64,000 nt of DNA from Burkholderia sp. SRS-W-2-2016 (GTDB lineage: Bacteria > Pseudomonadota > Gammaproteobacteria > Burkholderiales > Burkholderiaceae): assembly GCF_001931485.1 (NCBI RefSeq), contig NZ_MSDV01000037.1, positions 1 to 64,000 of the forward strand. Reading direction: 5' to 3'. Of this stretch, positions 45,648 through 53,983 are shown one piece after another. The notes under the pieces were generated by a model. It was not told the DNA's origin and searched no databases. It saw nothing but the letters and a program-made list of their open reading frames with translations. How positions within the stretch are numbered: the stretch's first letter is position 1; each line of letters begins with the position of its first letter. The position numbers were made by a program, and so were the translations under genes.

Positions 45648-46070
45648 GTGCGTCGTTTCAACGGCAATTCACCTTCATTCGCGTTCGTTTCAAACCGGCT
45701 GCGCGCACCCAATCCAGCGCGTGTCCCCACCTGAATCGAGCTGTTTTTAAACAAGAAGGCTCGTCGGTCGTTTCCCCGCGCAAGCGGAAAAATTCAAGAC
45801 CGGCCTTTTTCGTTTCAAGCCTTCCAGTGGCGCTGGGTCGAGCCTGTCGGCCATCCAGCGTCCGTCATGTACCTGCCCCCCTTCCACGGCCACGCAGGTG
45901 CAAAGTCAGCACAATCCAGACGAGTGTTCTTTCGCGACCAGTTCGCGAGGCACGGGCGTTGGTTTTTTTTCTCGACGCCTCCTGTTCCGCCGCCGGGCCA
46001 CCGGTGCCGCGGCCAGCCTTGCATTGCTCGCGAAATTGCACTCCCCCCGGCAACCGTGGCGGAACGCATC

Positions 46071-47567
46071 ATGAGTTTCGTCGCAGTCATTGGAGTTTTA
46101 ACCTTGACCGCTTCCAGCAACGGCTTCTGGCGACACCAACAAGAACAACGCCTGTCCCTCGACGACATCACCGTCGTCGATCACTCCCTTCTCAAGCGTG
46201 CCGTCGGCGCAATGGCGCTCGGCAACGCGATGGAATGGTTCGATTTCGGCGTGTACAGCTACATCGCTGTCACGCTCGGCAAAGTGTTCTTCCCGTCGTC
46301 GAGCCCGTCCGCGCAGTTGATCGCGACCTTCGGCACGTTCGCCGCCGCGTTCCTCGTGCGGCCGATCGGCGGCATGGTGTTCGGCCCGCTCGGCGACCGC
46401 ATCGGCCGTCAGCGCGTGCTGGCGATGACGATGATCATGATGGCGCTCGGCACCTTCGCGATCGGCCTGATCCCCGATTACGCGACGATCGGCATTCTCG
46501 CGCCGGTGCTGCTGCTGGTCGCGCGTCTGGTGCAAGGTTTCTCGACCGGCGGCGAGTACGGCGGCGCGGCGACCTTCATCGCCGAATTCTCGACCGACAA
46601 GCGGCGCGGCTTCATGGGCAGCTTCCTCGAGTTCGGCACGCTGATCGGCTACGTGCTCGGCGCGGGCACGGTCGCGTTGCTGACCGCGCTGCTGTCGCAC
46701 GATGCGCTGTTGTCGTGGGGTTGGCGCGTGCCGTTCCTGATCGCCGGTCCGCTCGGTCTGGTCGGTCTGTATATCCGTATGAAGCTCGAGGAAACGCCCG
46801 CGTTCAAGAAGCAGGCCGAAGAGCGTGAAGCGGAAGACCGCGCGGCGCCGCAGCAGTCGTTCGGCCAGTTGCTCGCGCAGCAATGGAAGCCGCTCCTGCT
46901 GTGCGTCGGCCTCGTGCTGATCTTCAACGTGACCGACTATATGGCGCTGTCGTATCTGCCGAGTTATCTGTCGGCGACGCTGCACTTCAACGAAACGCAC
47001 GGCCTGTTCCTCGTGCTGCTCGTGATGGTGCTGATGATGCCGATGACGCTCGCCGCCGGTCGCCTGTCCGACACCGTCGGCCGCAAGCCGGTGATGCTGC
47101 TCGGCTGCGTGGGCCTGTTCGTGCTGTCGATTCCGGCGCTGCTGCTGATCCGCATGGGCACGGTGCTGCCGGTGTTCGGCGGGCTGATGATTCTCGGCGT
47201 GCTGCTGTCGTGTTTCACCGGCGTGATGCCGTCGGCGCTGCCGGCGCTGTTCCCGACCCGCATCCGTTACGGCGCGCTCGCGATCGGCTTCAATATTTCC
47301 GTGTCGCTGTTCGGCGGCACCACGCCGCTCGTGACCGCATGGCTGGTCGACCGTACCGGCAATCTGATGATGCCCGCGTACTACCTGATGGGCGCGTCGC
47401 TGATCGGCATCGTGTCGGTGCTCGCGCTGCGCGAGACCGCCCGCAAGCCGCTGCTCGGCTCGGCGCCGTGTGTGGCGTCGCGCGCCGAAGCGCATGCGGT
47501 GCTGCGCGGCGAGCGTGAAGCCGAAGAGATGGATGAGCGTTTCGCGGCGGCGGCAATGCGCGCGTAA
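46071..47567 (+). CDS. MHS-family (ProP-like) MFS transporter
   Basis: 498 aa from ATG 46071. Twelve membrane helices are expected. Motifs of the metabolite:H+ symporter family are clear: GNAMEWFDFGVYSY in helix 1, GPLGDRIGRQRVL between helices 2 and 3, and FSTGGEYGGAATFIAEFS. ProP-type proteins import osmolytes such as proline and betaine; others carry organic acids. TTG 46104, with GGAG 8 nt upstream, is a strong alternative start that would begin MTASSNGFW. The long spacer upstream suggests regulation through a leader. Its terminator follows at 47703. Confidence 0.9.
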   Translation: MSFVAVIGVLTLTASSNGFWRHQQEQRLSLDDITVVDHSLLKRAVGAMALGNAMEWFDFGVYSYIAVTLGKVFFPSSSPSAQLIATFGTFAAAFLVRPIGGMVFGPLGDRIGRQRVLAMTMIMMALGTFAIGLIPDYATIGILAPVLLLVARLVQGFSTGGEYGGAATFIAEFSTDKRRGFMGSFLEFGTLIGYVLGAGTVALLTALLSHDALLSWGWRVPFLIAGPLGLVGLYIRMKLEETPAFKKQAEEREAEDRAAPQQSFGQLLAQQWKPLLLCVGLVLIFNVTDYMALSYLPSYLSATLHFNETHGLFLVLLVMVLMMPMTLAAGRLSDTVGRKPVMLLGCVGLFVLSIPALLLIRMGTVLPVFGGLMILGVLLSCFTGVMPSALPALFPTRIRYGALAIGFNISVSLFGGTTPLVTAWLVDRTGNLMMPAYYLMGASLIGIVSVLALRETARKPLLGSAPCVASRAEAHAVLRGEREAEEMDERFAAAAMRA

Positions 47568-47652
47568 TCAGCCGCGTGCCATCCGCCTGCCATCCGCGTT
47601 CCAAGGCGCCACGCGTTCGAACGATTCGAGCGCAGCGGCGCCAACGTAAAAC

Positions 47653-47675
47653 GGGCCGGCGAAGTTCGCCGGCCC
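47653..47675. other. Hairpin after MHS transporter gene
   Basis: A 10-bp GC-rich stem GGGCCGGCGA/TCGCCGGCCC with a 3-nt loop and no T run. It could protect the mRNA 3' end or assist the next terminator. Confidence 0.5.
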
Positions 47676-47702
47676 CATCGAGATGATCGGTTTGACCGAA
47701 AC

Positions 47703-47737
47703 AGCCCGCCCGGCTTTCGCCGGTGCGGGCTTTTTTT
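47703..47737 (+). terminator. Terminator of the MHS transporter gene
   Basis: AGCCCGC...CCGGC pairs with GCCGG-T-GCGGGCT around a TTTC loop, followed by T7. Confidence 0.8.
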
Positions 47738-47740
47738 ATG

Positions 47741-48265
47741 TCACGTCAGCAGCGCATCGAAACTCGCGCTGACCTGCGCGCTTTCGATCGTCAGCATCCC
47801 CGCGCTGATCGGCAGCTTGAAACGCCGCGGCCCGGCGCTGCCCGGATTGACGAACAGCACGCCGTCGCGCTCGACGATCGACGGCTTGTGCGAATGGCCG
47901 CTCACCACTACGCGGATACCTTCGTCGCGCGGCACACAGCCGAGGTCGGCGATGTCGTGCACGACCAGAATCGTCACCTGCTGCACGCTCAGCCGCGCAT
48001 GGGTCGGCAGCGAAGTCGCCCACTCGCCGGTGTCGTTGTTGCCGCGCACGACGGTGAGCGGCGCGATTCGCGCGAGCGCGTCGAGCACCTCCGGCTTGCA
48101 GATATCGCCCGCGTGAACGATCGCGTCGCAGCCTTCGAGGTAGTGCAGCGCTTCGGGGCGCACGAGGTTGTGCGTGTCGGAGATCAGGCCGATGCGGGTC
48201 GCTGACGAAGGTGACGAAGGTGACGAAGGTGACGAAGGTGACGAAGAGGACGAACGGGCGGTCAT
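47741..48265 (-). CDS. YfcE/MJ0936-family metallophosphoesterase
   Basis: 174 aa. Calcineurin-like metal motifs are complete: LISDTHN, HAGDI, VRGNND, VVHD and SGHSHKP. The fold hydrolyses phosphodiesters with Mn2+; the natural substrate is unknown. The N-terminus before the domain is MTAR followed by a Ser-Ser-Pro repeat encoded by a 9-bp tandem repeat, and no later start codon exists before the catalytic domain. The ribosome site is weak. It ends 22 bp after the TMEM175-like gene and is likely in the same transcript. Confidence 0.88.
   Translation of the reverse strand: MTARSSSSSPSSPSSPSSPSSATRIGLISDTHNLVRPEALHYLEGCDAIVHAGDICKPEVLDALARIAPLTVVRGNNDTGEWATSLPTHARLSVQQVTILVVHDIADLGCVPRDEGIRVVVSGHSHKPSIVERDGVLFVNPGSAGPRRFKLPISAGMLTIESAQVSASFDALLT
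48202..48246 (-). repeat. 9-bp tandem repeat (five copies) at the 5' end of the phosphoesterase gene
   Basis: The plus-strand unit GTGACGAAG is repeated five times, with the first copy slightly changed. It encodes Ser-Ser-Pro units on the minus strand. Copy-number change would keep the frame. Confidence 0.85.
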
Positions 48266-48287
48266 GGTTTCGTCGCGAGCAGCGTGC

Positions 48288-48863
48288 TCACGCTTCCATC
48301 ACGTGTTCGATGCGCCGGTCCGGCACGAACCACCACGCGGCGGCGAGCGCATACAACACCGCCGATACCCACGGCAGCACGAACGCAAGCCCGATACCGA
48401 TCAGATAGATCACCACCGACACCTTGCCCTTGAAGTCGGCACCGACCGCCCGCGCGATCGCCGAGTCCCTGCCGTGCTCGGCGATCAGCATATGGATCAG
48501 GATGAAATACGCGATCGCGGACATCAGCAGCACGATCCCGTAGGTCGCGGTCGGCCACGCGGCCAGATGGCTTTCGCCGATCCAGTGAGTGACGGCCGGC
48601 AGCAACGACAGCCAGAACAGCAGATGCAGATTCGCCCACAGCACGCGGCCGTTGACCTTCTGCACCGCATGGAACGTGTGATGGTGGTTGTTCCAGTAGA
48701 TGCCGACGTAGATGAAGCTCAGCACGTACGCGCAGAACACCGGCACGACCGGACGCAACGCGGCGAGATCGTGGCCCTCGGGCACCTTCAGTTCGAGCAC
48801 CATGATCGTGATGATGATGGCGATTACGCCATCGCTGAAGGCTTCGATGCGTCCCTTGCCCAT
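48288..48863 (-). CDS. TMEM175-family potassium channel-like protein
   Basis: 191 aa with about six membrane helices. The signature RIEAFSDGV (F9-S-D-G12) at the start of helix 1 matches bacterial TMEM175 channels, which form tetrameric leak K+ channels. Helix patterns such as IAIIITIMVLELKVP and NHHHTFHAV are also typical. The start at MGKGRIEAF fits family N-termini; an in-frame ATG 11 codons upstream is possible. It is followed closely by the phosphoesterase gene. Confidence 0.85.
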   Translation of the reverse strand: MGKGRIEAFSDGVIAIIITIMVLELKVPEGHDLAALRPVVPVFCAYVLSFIYVGIYWNNHHHTFHAVQKVNGRVLWANLHLLFWLSLLPAVTHWIGESHLAAWPTATYGIVLLMSAIAYFILIHMLIAEHGRDSAIARAVGADFKGKVSVVIYLIGIGLAFVLPWVSAVLYALAAAWWFVPDRRIEHVMEA

Positions 48864-48980
48864 GCGAGTTCCAGTGATGAATGCGGTTAGGCGCACAGCC
48901 CGCGCGTTGCGCGCGGGCCGCGCCGCTGCCGATTATCGATGATCGCGCGCGGCTTTGTCGATGCGCTCAGCCCCGCGCAT

Positions 48981-49352
48981 TCAGCGCGCCGGGTCGGGCG
49001 GGTAATGCACCGCGAGCCATATGCTGGGCTCCGTCTCGCTGGTCCACGCGACGCGGTGACGGCGATGCGCTTCGATCAGTACATGGTCGCCGGGCCGCAG
49101 ACGCAGCGGCTCGGACTCGCCGTCGAATTCGAGTGTCGCCGCGCCGCTCAGCAGCACGACCCATTCGGCGCGCGGGCTGTCGTACCAGAAGCCCGGCGGA
49201 CTCGCCTGCCCGGTCGAGACGATCCGCTCGACCGTCACGCCGCCCCGCTCGACCAGCGTGTCGAACTGCTCATCGGCGGGCGATGACGGTTGCTGCCCGG
49301 CGATGGCGGCGAGGTGAGCGAACAGATTGCCGGTGTCGAGTGTCTGTTTCAT
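48981..49352 (-). CDS. Cupin-domain protein
   Basis: 123 aa single cupin. GFWYDSPRAEWVVLLSGAATLEF is motif 1, and GDHVLIEAHRRHRVAWT is motif 2, so a small metal-binding beta barrel is expected. The reaction or ligand is unknown. It starts 10 bp after the flavin disulfide reductase stop, so the two genes form an operon. Confidence 0.85.
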   Translation of the reverse strand: MKQTLDTGNLFAHLAAIAGQQPSSPADEQFDTLVERGGVTVERIVSTGQASPPGFWYDSPRAEWVVLLSGAATLEFDGESEPLRLRPGDHVLIEAHRRHRVAWTSETEPSIWLAVHYPPDPAR

Positions 49353-49362
49353 AGATCGCGCG

Positions 49363-50766
49363 TCACCGCTCCAACGGCTTCAGGCCATCGAGCAGCGTCG
49401 GCACCAGTTCGCTGATCGTCGGATGCACGTGCATCGCGTATTGCAAAGTCGGGTACGGCGCGCCGGCGCTCATGATGTCGATGAACGTGTGAATCGCCTC
49501 GTCGCCCTCGATCCCATGAATCGCCGCGCCGAGGATCTGCTTGCTGTGCGCATCGGCGAGCACCTTCATGAAGCCGTCGGTCTCGCCGCGCTCGCGCGCG
49601 CGGCCGACCCGCACCATCGGCATCGTTGCGATCAGCGCGTCGCGGCCGCTCGCGCGCACCTCGTCCTCCGACATGCCGACCCGCGCGAGCGGCGGATCGA
49701 CGAACACCGCGTACGCCATGATCCGCGTATCGACGCTGCGCGCGCCGCCGTCGAGCAGATTGGCCGCGACGATCTGGAAATCGTCATAGGAGGTATGCGT
49801 GAACGCGCCGCGACCGTTCACGTCGCCGATCGCCCACACGCCGCGCACGCTGGTGCGCAGTTGACCGTCGACGACGATCATCCCGTGCCGGTCGACCTCG
49901 ATACCGGCGAGGTCGAGCCCGAGGTCATCGGTATTCGGCTTGCGGCCGGTCGCGAACAGCAGATGCGACGCTTCCATTGCCGGCAGATTCTGCTCGAAGC
50001 CGATGCACACATCGGGCGCGCGATGCGGATGCGGCTCGACCCGGGTCGGCTGCACGTTGAAATGAAACTCGATGCCCTCGCGCGCAAGCACCGTGCGCAC
50101 CGACTCCGCGAAATCGGCATCCTCGCGGCTGAGCACGCGCTCGCCGCGCACCAACACGCTGACGCGGCTGCCGAAGCGGCGAAACGCCTGCGCGAATTCG
50201 AGCGCGATATAACTGCCGCCGACGATCACCAGATGATCCGGCAGCTCGGTCAGCTCCAGCAGCGTGGAGTTCGTATAGTGGGCAATCCGCTGGATTCCTT
50301 CGAGCGGCGGCACGATCGCGCGCGCGCCGGTATTGATGAAGATTTCGTCGGCGCTCAGCTCGTGCAGCAGCTGGCCATCGCGGCCGCTGATCGCGAGCGT
50401 ATGCGCGCCGGTGAAGCGCGCGTGCCCATTGAACACCGTGAGATTGCGCGTGCCGCGCAGCCATTTTTCGACCCCGCCGCGCGACTCGCCGATGATGCGA
50501 TCCTTGCGCGCCTTGACCGCCGCGAGATCGACGCCGATCGAGCCGCCCACCTGCACGCCGAGTTCGCCCGCGTGACGCGCAACGTGCGCAGCGCGAGCGC
50601 TCGCCACATACGACTTGGTCGGCGTGCAGCCGACATTCACACAGGTCCCGCCGAAATCGCCCCGCTCGATCACCGCGGTCCGGCGGCCGCTCTGGGCTAG
50701 GCGTACCGCGAGCGGCGAGCCGCCCTGTCCGGTACCGATCACGACTGCGTCGAAGTGCTGTGGCAT
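49363..50766 (-). CDS. FAD-dependent pyridine nucleotide-disulfide oxidoreductase
   Basis: 467 aa, class I disulfide reductase. FAD binding is VVIGTGQGGSPLA, the redox pair is C42/C47 in GGTCVNVGCTPTK, NAD(P) binding is VIVGGSYIALEFA, and the C-terminal dimer domain ends with HVHPTISEL. It resembles mercuric-reductase-like oxidoreductases but lacks the N-terminal HMA domain and the C-terminal Cys pair, so mercury reduction is not supported. The physiological electron acceptor is unknown. The cupin gene follows in the same operon. Confidence 0.9.
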   Translation of the reverse strand: MPQHFDAVVIGTGQGGSPLAVRLAQSGRRTAVIERGDFGGTCVNVGCTPTKSYVASARAAHVARHAGELGVQVGGSIGVDLAAVKARKDRIIGESRGGVEKWLRGTRNLTVFNGHARFTGAHTLAISGRDGQLLHELSADEIFINTGARAIVPPLEGIQRIAHYTNSTLLELTELPDHLVIVGGSYIALEFAQAFRRFGSRVSVLVRGERVLSREDADFAESVRTVLAREGIEFHFNVQPTRVEPHPHRAPDVCIGFEQNLPAMEASHLLFATGRKPNTDDLGLDLAGIEVDRHGMIVVDGQLRTSVRGVWAIGDVNGRGAFTHTSYDDFQIVAANLLDGGARSVDTRIMAYAVFVDPPLARVGMSEDEVRASGRDALIATMPMVRVGRARERGETDGFMKVLADAHSKQILGAAIHGIEGDEAIHTFIDIMSAGAPYPTLQYAMHVHPTISELVPTLLDGLKPLER

Positions 50767-50944
50767 GGCGACTCTCCCGGGGCGGGTGCAGGTCGTAGCA
50801 TCTTACGCTTAGTGCCACGCGCCGCGATGCGCGAGTCGATACGCGTTTTGCGGGGCAATTCGTTGAGGTGGGTACCGTTGATTACCGCGCGTGGGCCGCC
50901 GCGCGATCAGTTCGGATTACTGCTTATCCTTTTCCGCGCGCAAC

Positions 50945-51133
50945 TCACCCGTGGCAGTGCACCGCGCAGATCAATTCGCGCGAGCGTTGCAGCGCCGCCT
51001 GCGCGCCGCGCGTCGCGACCACCCAGCCGACCTGGCCGAGATTGAAGTCCTGCGACACCATCACCTGCATCAACGCGACCATCGGCAGCACGACCGACGG
51101 CCGGTAAAGCTGGTTCCTGATCAACTCCGACAT
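50945..51133 (-). CDS. Small hypothetical protein
   Basis: 62 aa starting MSELIRNQLYRPSVV, with GGGAG 5 nt upstream. It includes a hydrophobic stretch (VVLPMVALMQVMV) and ends with CAVHCHG. I recognise no family. It lies alone between two minus-strand genes, and the strong ribosome site is the main support. Confidence 0.5.
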   Translation of the reverse strand: MSELIRNQLYRPSVVLPMVALMQVMVSQDFNLGQVGWVVATRGAQAALQRSRELICAVHCHG

Positions 51134-51310
51134 GATGACTCCCATCGCGCGGCCGCCGCTTCGGCAGCACGCCTGATTAACCGTTTCGATGGGATGAATT
51201 GTAGGGAGCGCATCGCCGCCGATAAATAGCGGCAATGCGAAGTCAGTTGTTCGGCAATCTGAACAATCGCGCCGGCACGTGAGCAGCCGGCGCCGCGCGC
51301 GGTATGCGCA

Positions 51311-53629
51311 TCAGGTCGCCTTCGCGATCCCGACCGCCGGCCGCGCGTCGCACAGCGTGCGCGCATACGCGCTCGCGCCGACCGGCCGGCTGTACAGATA
51401 GCCCTGCTGCTTGTCGCAATCGATCGAGCGCAGAAACGCCGCCTGCGCGGCCGTCTCGACCCCTTCGGCGGTCACGTTCATGCCGAGCGAGTGCGCCATC
51501 GCGACGACCGCCTGGGTGATCGCGATCGAATCGCGGTGATCGGGCAGCCCGGCAACGAACGAACGGTCGATCTTCAGGTTATGCAGCGGAAAGCGCTTCA
51601 GATACGACAGCGACGAATAACCGGTGCCGAAATCGTCGACCGAAATGCGCACGCCCATCGCGCTCAGCGCGCTGAGCATCGGCAGTACCGCGTCGCTGTC
51701 GCTCATCAAGAGGCGCTCGGTGATCTCGAGTTCGAGCGCGGACGGTTCGAGCCCCGACTGTTCGAGGCAGCGTTCGATCCGCTCGAGCAGCCCGTCGGTG
51801 AACTGCCGCGGCGACAGGTTCACCGCGACGATCAGATGCGGCGCGAGCGTGCGGCGCCATTGCGCGACCTGCCGGCACGCGTGTTCGAGCACCCATTCGC
51901 CGATCTCGACGATCAGGCCCGCGTCCTCGGCGACCGGAATGAATTCGCCCGGCGACACGTTGCCGAGCTCGTTGTTGTACCAGCGCAGCAACGCCTCGGC
52001 GCCGATCGTCAGGCCGCTGTGGCTATCGACGATCGGCTGGTACACGAGGCTCAGCTCGTTGGCGGCGAGCGCGCGCCGCAGCGACTGCTCGATCGTGAAG
52101 CGGCGCTGCAGATGATGGTTCAGCTCGGCGGTGAAGAACTGGAAGTTGTTGCGGCCGCGCTGTTTCGCGTGATACATCGCCGAGTCCGCGTTGCGCATCA
52201 GCGTCGCGACGTCCTGGCCGTCCTCGGGAAACAGGCTAATGCCGATCGACGCGCCCAGGTAGTACTCGTTGCCGGCCACCGCGAACGGCACCGCGATCAT
52301 GTCGAGGATCCGGTGCGCAAGGCCGATCAGCTCGCCGGTGTTGCCGTACGCGCTCGCGACGATCACGAACTCGTCGCCGCCGACCCGCGCCAGCGTGTCG
52401 CCGCGCCCGACGCACGCCGACAGCCGTTCGGCGACGCTGCACAGCAGCGCGTCGCCGGCCTCGTGACCGGCGGTGTCGTTGACCTTCTTGAAGCCGTCGA
52501 GATCGACGAACAGCACCGCGACGCTGGCAAGCTCGGCGGCGCCGTCGTCCGCGCCGCGCGACGCGAACAGATCGCGCATCCGCTCGCTCAGATACGCGCG
52601 GTTGTAGAGCCCGGTCAACGAATCGCGGGTGGCCAGAAATTTCAGCTGGCGCTGCGCCTCGCGCACCGGGCCGATATCGGAAAACGAAATCAGCACCGAG
52701 TCCGGCTCGCTCTCGCCGGGGCGCAGGATCGGCACGACGTTTTCGGTGATCCACACCACCTCGCCGCCGCTCAACTCGATGCCGACGGTCACGCCGAGCA
52801 TCGGCCGGCCGGTCGCGAACACATGCGCGACCGGGCGGTCGGGGGTATTGATCAGGCAGCCGTCCTCGCTGTACGCGCGCGCGATCACCGTATCGATATG
52901 GCGGCCGACGAACTGCGGACTCGCGTGCAGCATCCGTTGCGCGCTCGGATTGCAGGCCAGCACGATGCCGGCGCGCGACTGCACGACGATCCCCTCGCTC
53001 AGATGATCGACCACCAGCCGGTGCCGCTCCTCGCTATGCGCGAGGCGCTGCGCCATCGTGTCCTGATGGACCGCGAGACCGACGCTGCCGCCGATGTCGC
53101 GCAGCATCGCCTCTTCCTCGGGGGTGGGCCGGCGGGCGACGTGATAGTAGACCGCGAACGCGCCGAGCACGATGCCGACGTCGTTCTCGAACGGCACCGA
53201 CCAGCACGCGCGCAGCCCGTACGGCAACGCGAGATCGCGGAACGATTCCCACAGCGGATCGGTTTCGATGTCGTCGGCGATCACGAGGCGCCGCTCGAAC
53301 ATCGCGGTGCCGCACGAGCCGACCCGCGGACCGATCTCGGCGCCGTCGATCGCGGCGCTCAACACCGGCGGCAGCGACGGCGCGCCGCCGACGCGCATAT
53401 GGCGGCCGTCGGGATCGAGCAGCAGGATCGAGCAGGCCGAGCCCGCACCGAGCAGCGCTTCCGCGCGGCGGCAGACTTCGTCGAGCAGTTCCGGCAATGG
53501 CGTGTTGCGGGTGATCAGCCGCAATACGCTGCGCTCGGACGCGAGCACCTGCTCGGCCCGTTCAGGCCGGTAGCGCACGCCGTCCGGCGCGGCTGCCGTG
53601 ATGCCACGTGATGTCGCTTCGCAACTCAT
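51311..53629 (-). CDS. GAF-PAS-GGDEF-EAL cyclic-di-GMP protein
   Basis: 772 aa. A GAF domain (about 20-190), a PAS domain (about 200-330), a diguanylate cyclase domain with intact RVGGDEFVI, and a phosphodiesterase domain with GAEALLRW and DDFGTGYSS occur in that order. Both catalytic signatures look active, so it may make or degrade c-di-GMP depending on the GAF/PAS signal. No membrane helix is seen. The start at MSCEATSRG was preferred; MGGASM five codons earlier is possible. The region just upstream carries an 8-bp tandem repeat. Confidence 0.92.
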   Translation of the reverse strand: MSCEATSRGITAAAPDGVRYRPERAEQVLASERSVLRLITRNTPLPELLDEVCRRAEALLGAGSACSILLLDPDGRHMRVGGAPSLPPVLSAAIDGAEIGPRVGSCGTAMFERRLVIADDIETDPLWESFRDLALPYGLRACWSVPFENDVGIVLGAFAVYYHVARRPTPEEEAMLRDIGGSVGLAVHQDTMAQRLAHSEERHRLVVDHLSEGIVVQSRAGIVLACNPSAQRMLHASPQFVGRHIDTVIARAYSEDGCLINTPDRPVAHVFATGRPMLGVTVGIELSGGEVVWITENVVPILRPGESEPDSVLISFSDIGPVREAQRQLKFLATRDSLTGLYNRAYLSERMRDLFASRGADDGAAELASVAVLFVDLDGFKKVNDTAGHEAGDALLCSVAERLSACVGRGDTLARVGGDEFVIVASAYGNTGELIGLAHRILDMIAVPFAVAGNEYYLGASIGISLFPEDGQDVATLMRNADSAMYHAKQRGRNNFQFFTAELNHHLQRRFTIEQSLRRALAANELSLVYQPIVDSHSGLTIGAEALLRWYNNELGNVSPGEFIPVAEDAGLIVEIGEWVLEHACRQVAQWRRTLAPHLIVAVNLSPRQFTDGLLERIERCLEQSGLEPSALELEITERLLMSDSDAVLPMLSALSAMGVRISVDDFGTGYSSLSYLKRFPLHNLKIDRSFVAGLPDHRDSIAITQAVVAMAHSLGMNVTAEGVETAAQAAFLRSIDCDKQQGYLYSRPVGASAYARTLCDARPAVGIAKAT

Positions 53630-53983
53630 AGATGCGCCCCCCAACCGAACATCGGCAAATTAGTGTTCGTGGCACACCCGGGTTTACACGAACCCGGCTC
53701 AAAAATCCGCGATGCATCGCGCGCGACGGTTGCGGGGCGAAATGGGCAACCGCCGGTTGATGCGGAAACATCGTACTGCGGTTCTGCTGTGTTGCGGGGT
53801 TGCGGTTCTGCGGTTCTGCGGTTCTGCGGTTCTGCGGTTCTGCGGTGGTGCTGCGATAGAGCGGGCGGGGACGCGAGGCGCGGCCGGTGGCGCGTGACCG
53901 GGCGGCGCTGCAACGGCTAGCCGCCGGAGCGCCGCGGCCAGCCGCGGTGTCACGCACCCGCCAGCCGCGGCGGGTGCGCGGGA
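53630..53983. other. Spacer upstream of the GGDEF-EAL gene
   Basis: 354 bp without a credible gene. It is dominated by an 8-bp tandem repeat that stays open in several frames. The first 60 bp next to the gene are less GC-rich and may hold its promoter, but no clear consensus is seen. Confidence 0.5.
53803..53842. repeat. 8-bp tandem repeat CGGTTCTG (five copies)
   Basis: Five perfect contiguous copies, with one more copy at 53779-53786 and degenerate units between. It lies 175-215 bp upstream of the GGDEF-EAL start. Confidence 0.9.

Larger units (their letters stand above)
45395..46070. other. Long spacer and possible leader upstream of MHS transporter
   Basis: 676 bp without a convincing gene. 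It contains the yggX terminator, a promoter candidate with an internal dyad at 45618-45647, and then over 420 bp of moderately AT-rich sequence with several T and A runs that may be a long 5' leader. Confidence 0.5.

Noticed and set aside
49363..50766. Mercuric reductase
   Set aside because: The disulfide reductase core is present, but the N-terminal HMA domain and the C-terminal vicinal cysteines are missing, and no mer genes are nearby.
53562..53957. 131-codon minus-strand frame across the 8-bp repeat
   Set aside because: It stays open only because the repeat contains no stop in several frames; it overlaps the start of the GGDEF-EAL gene in another frame.
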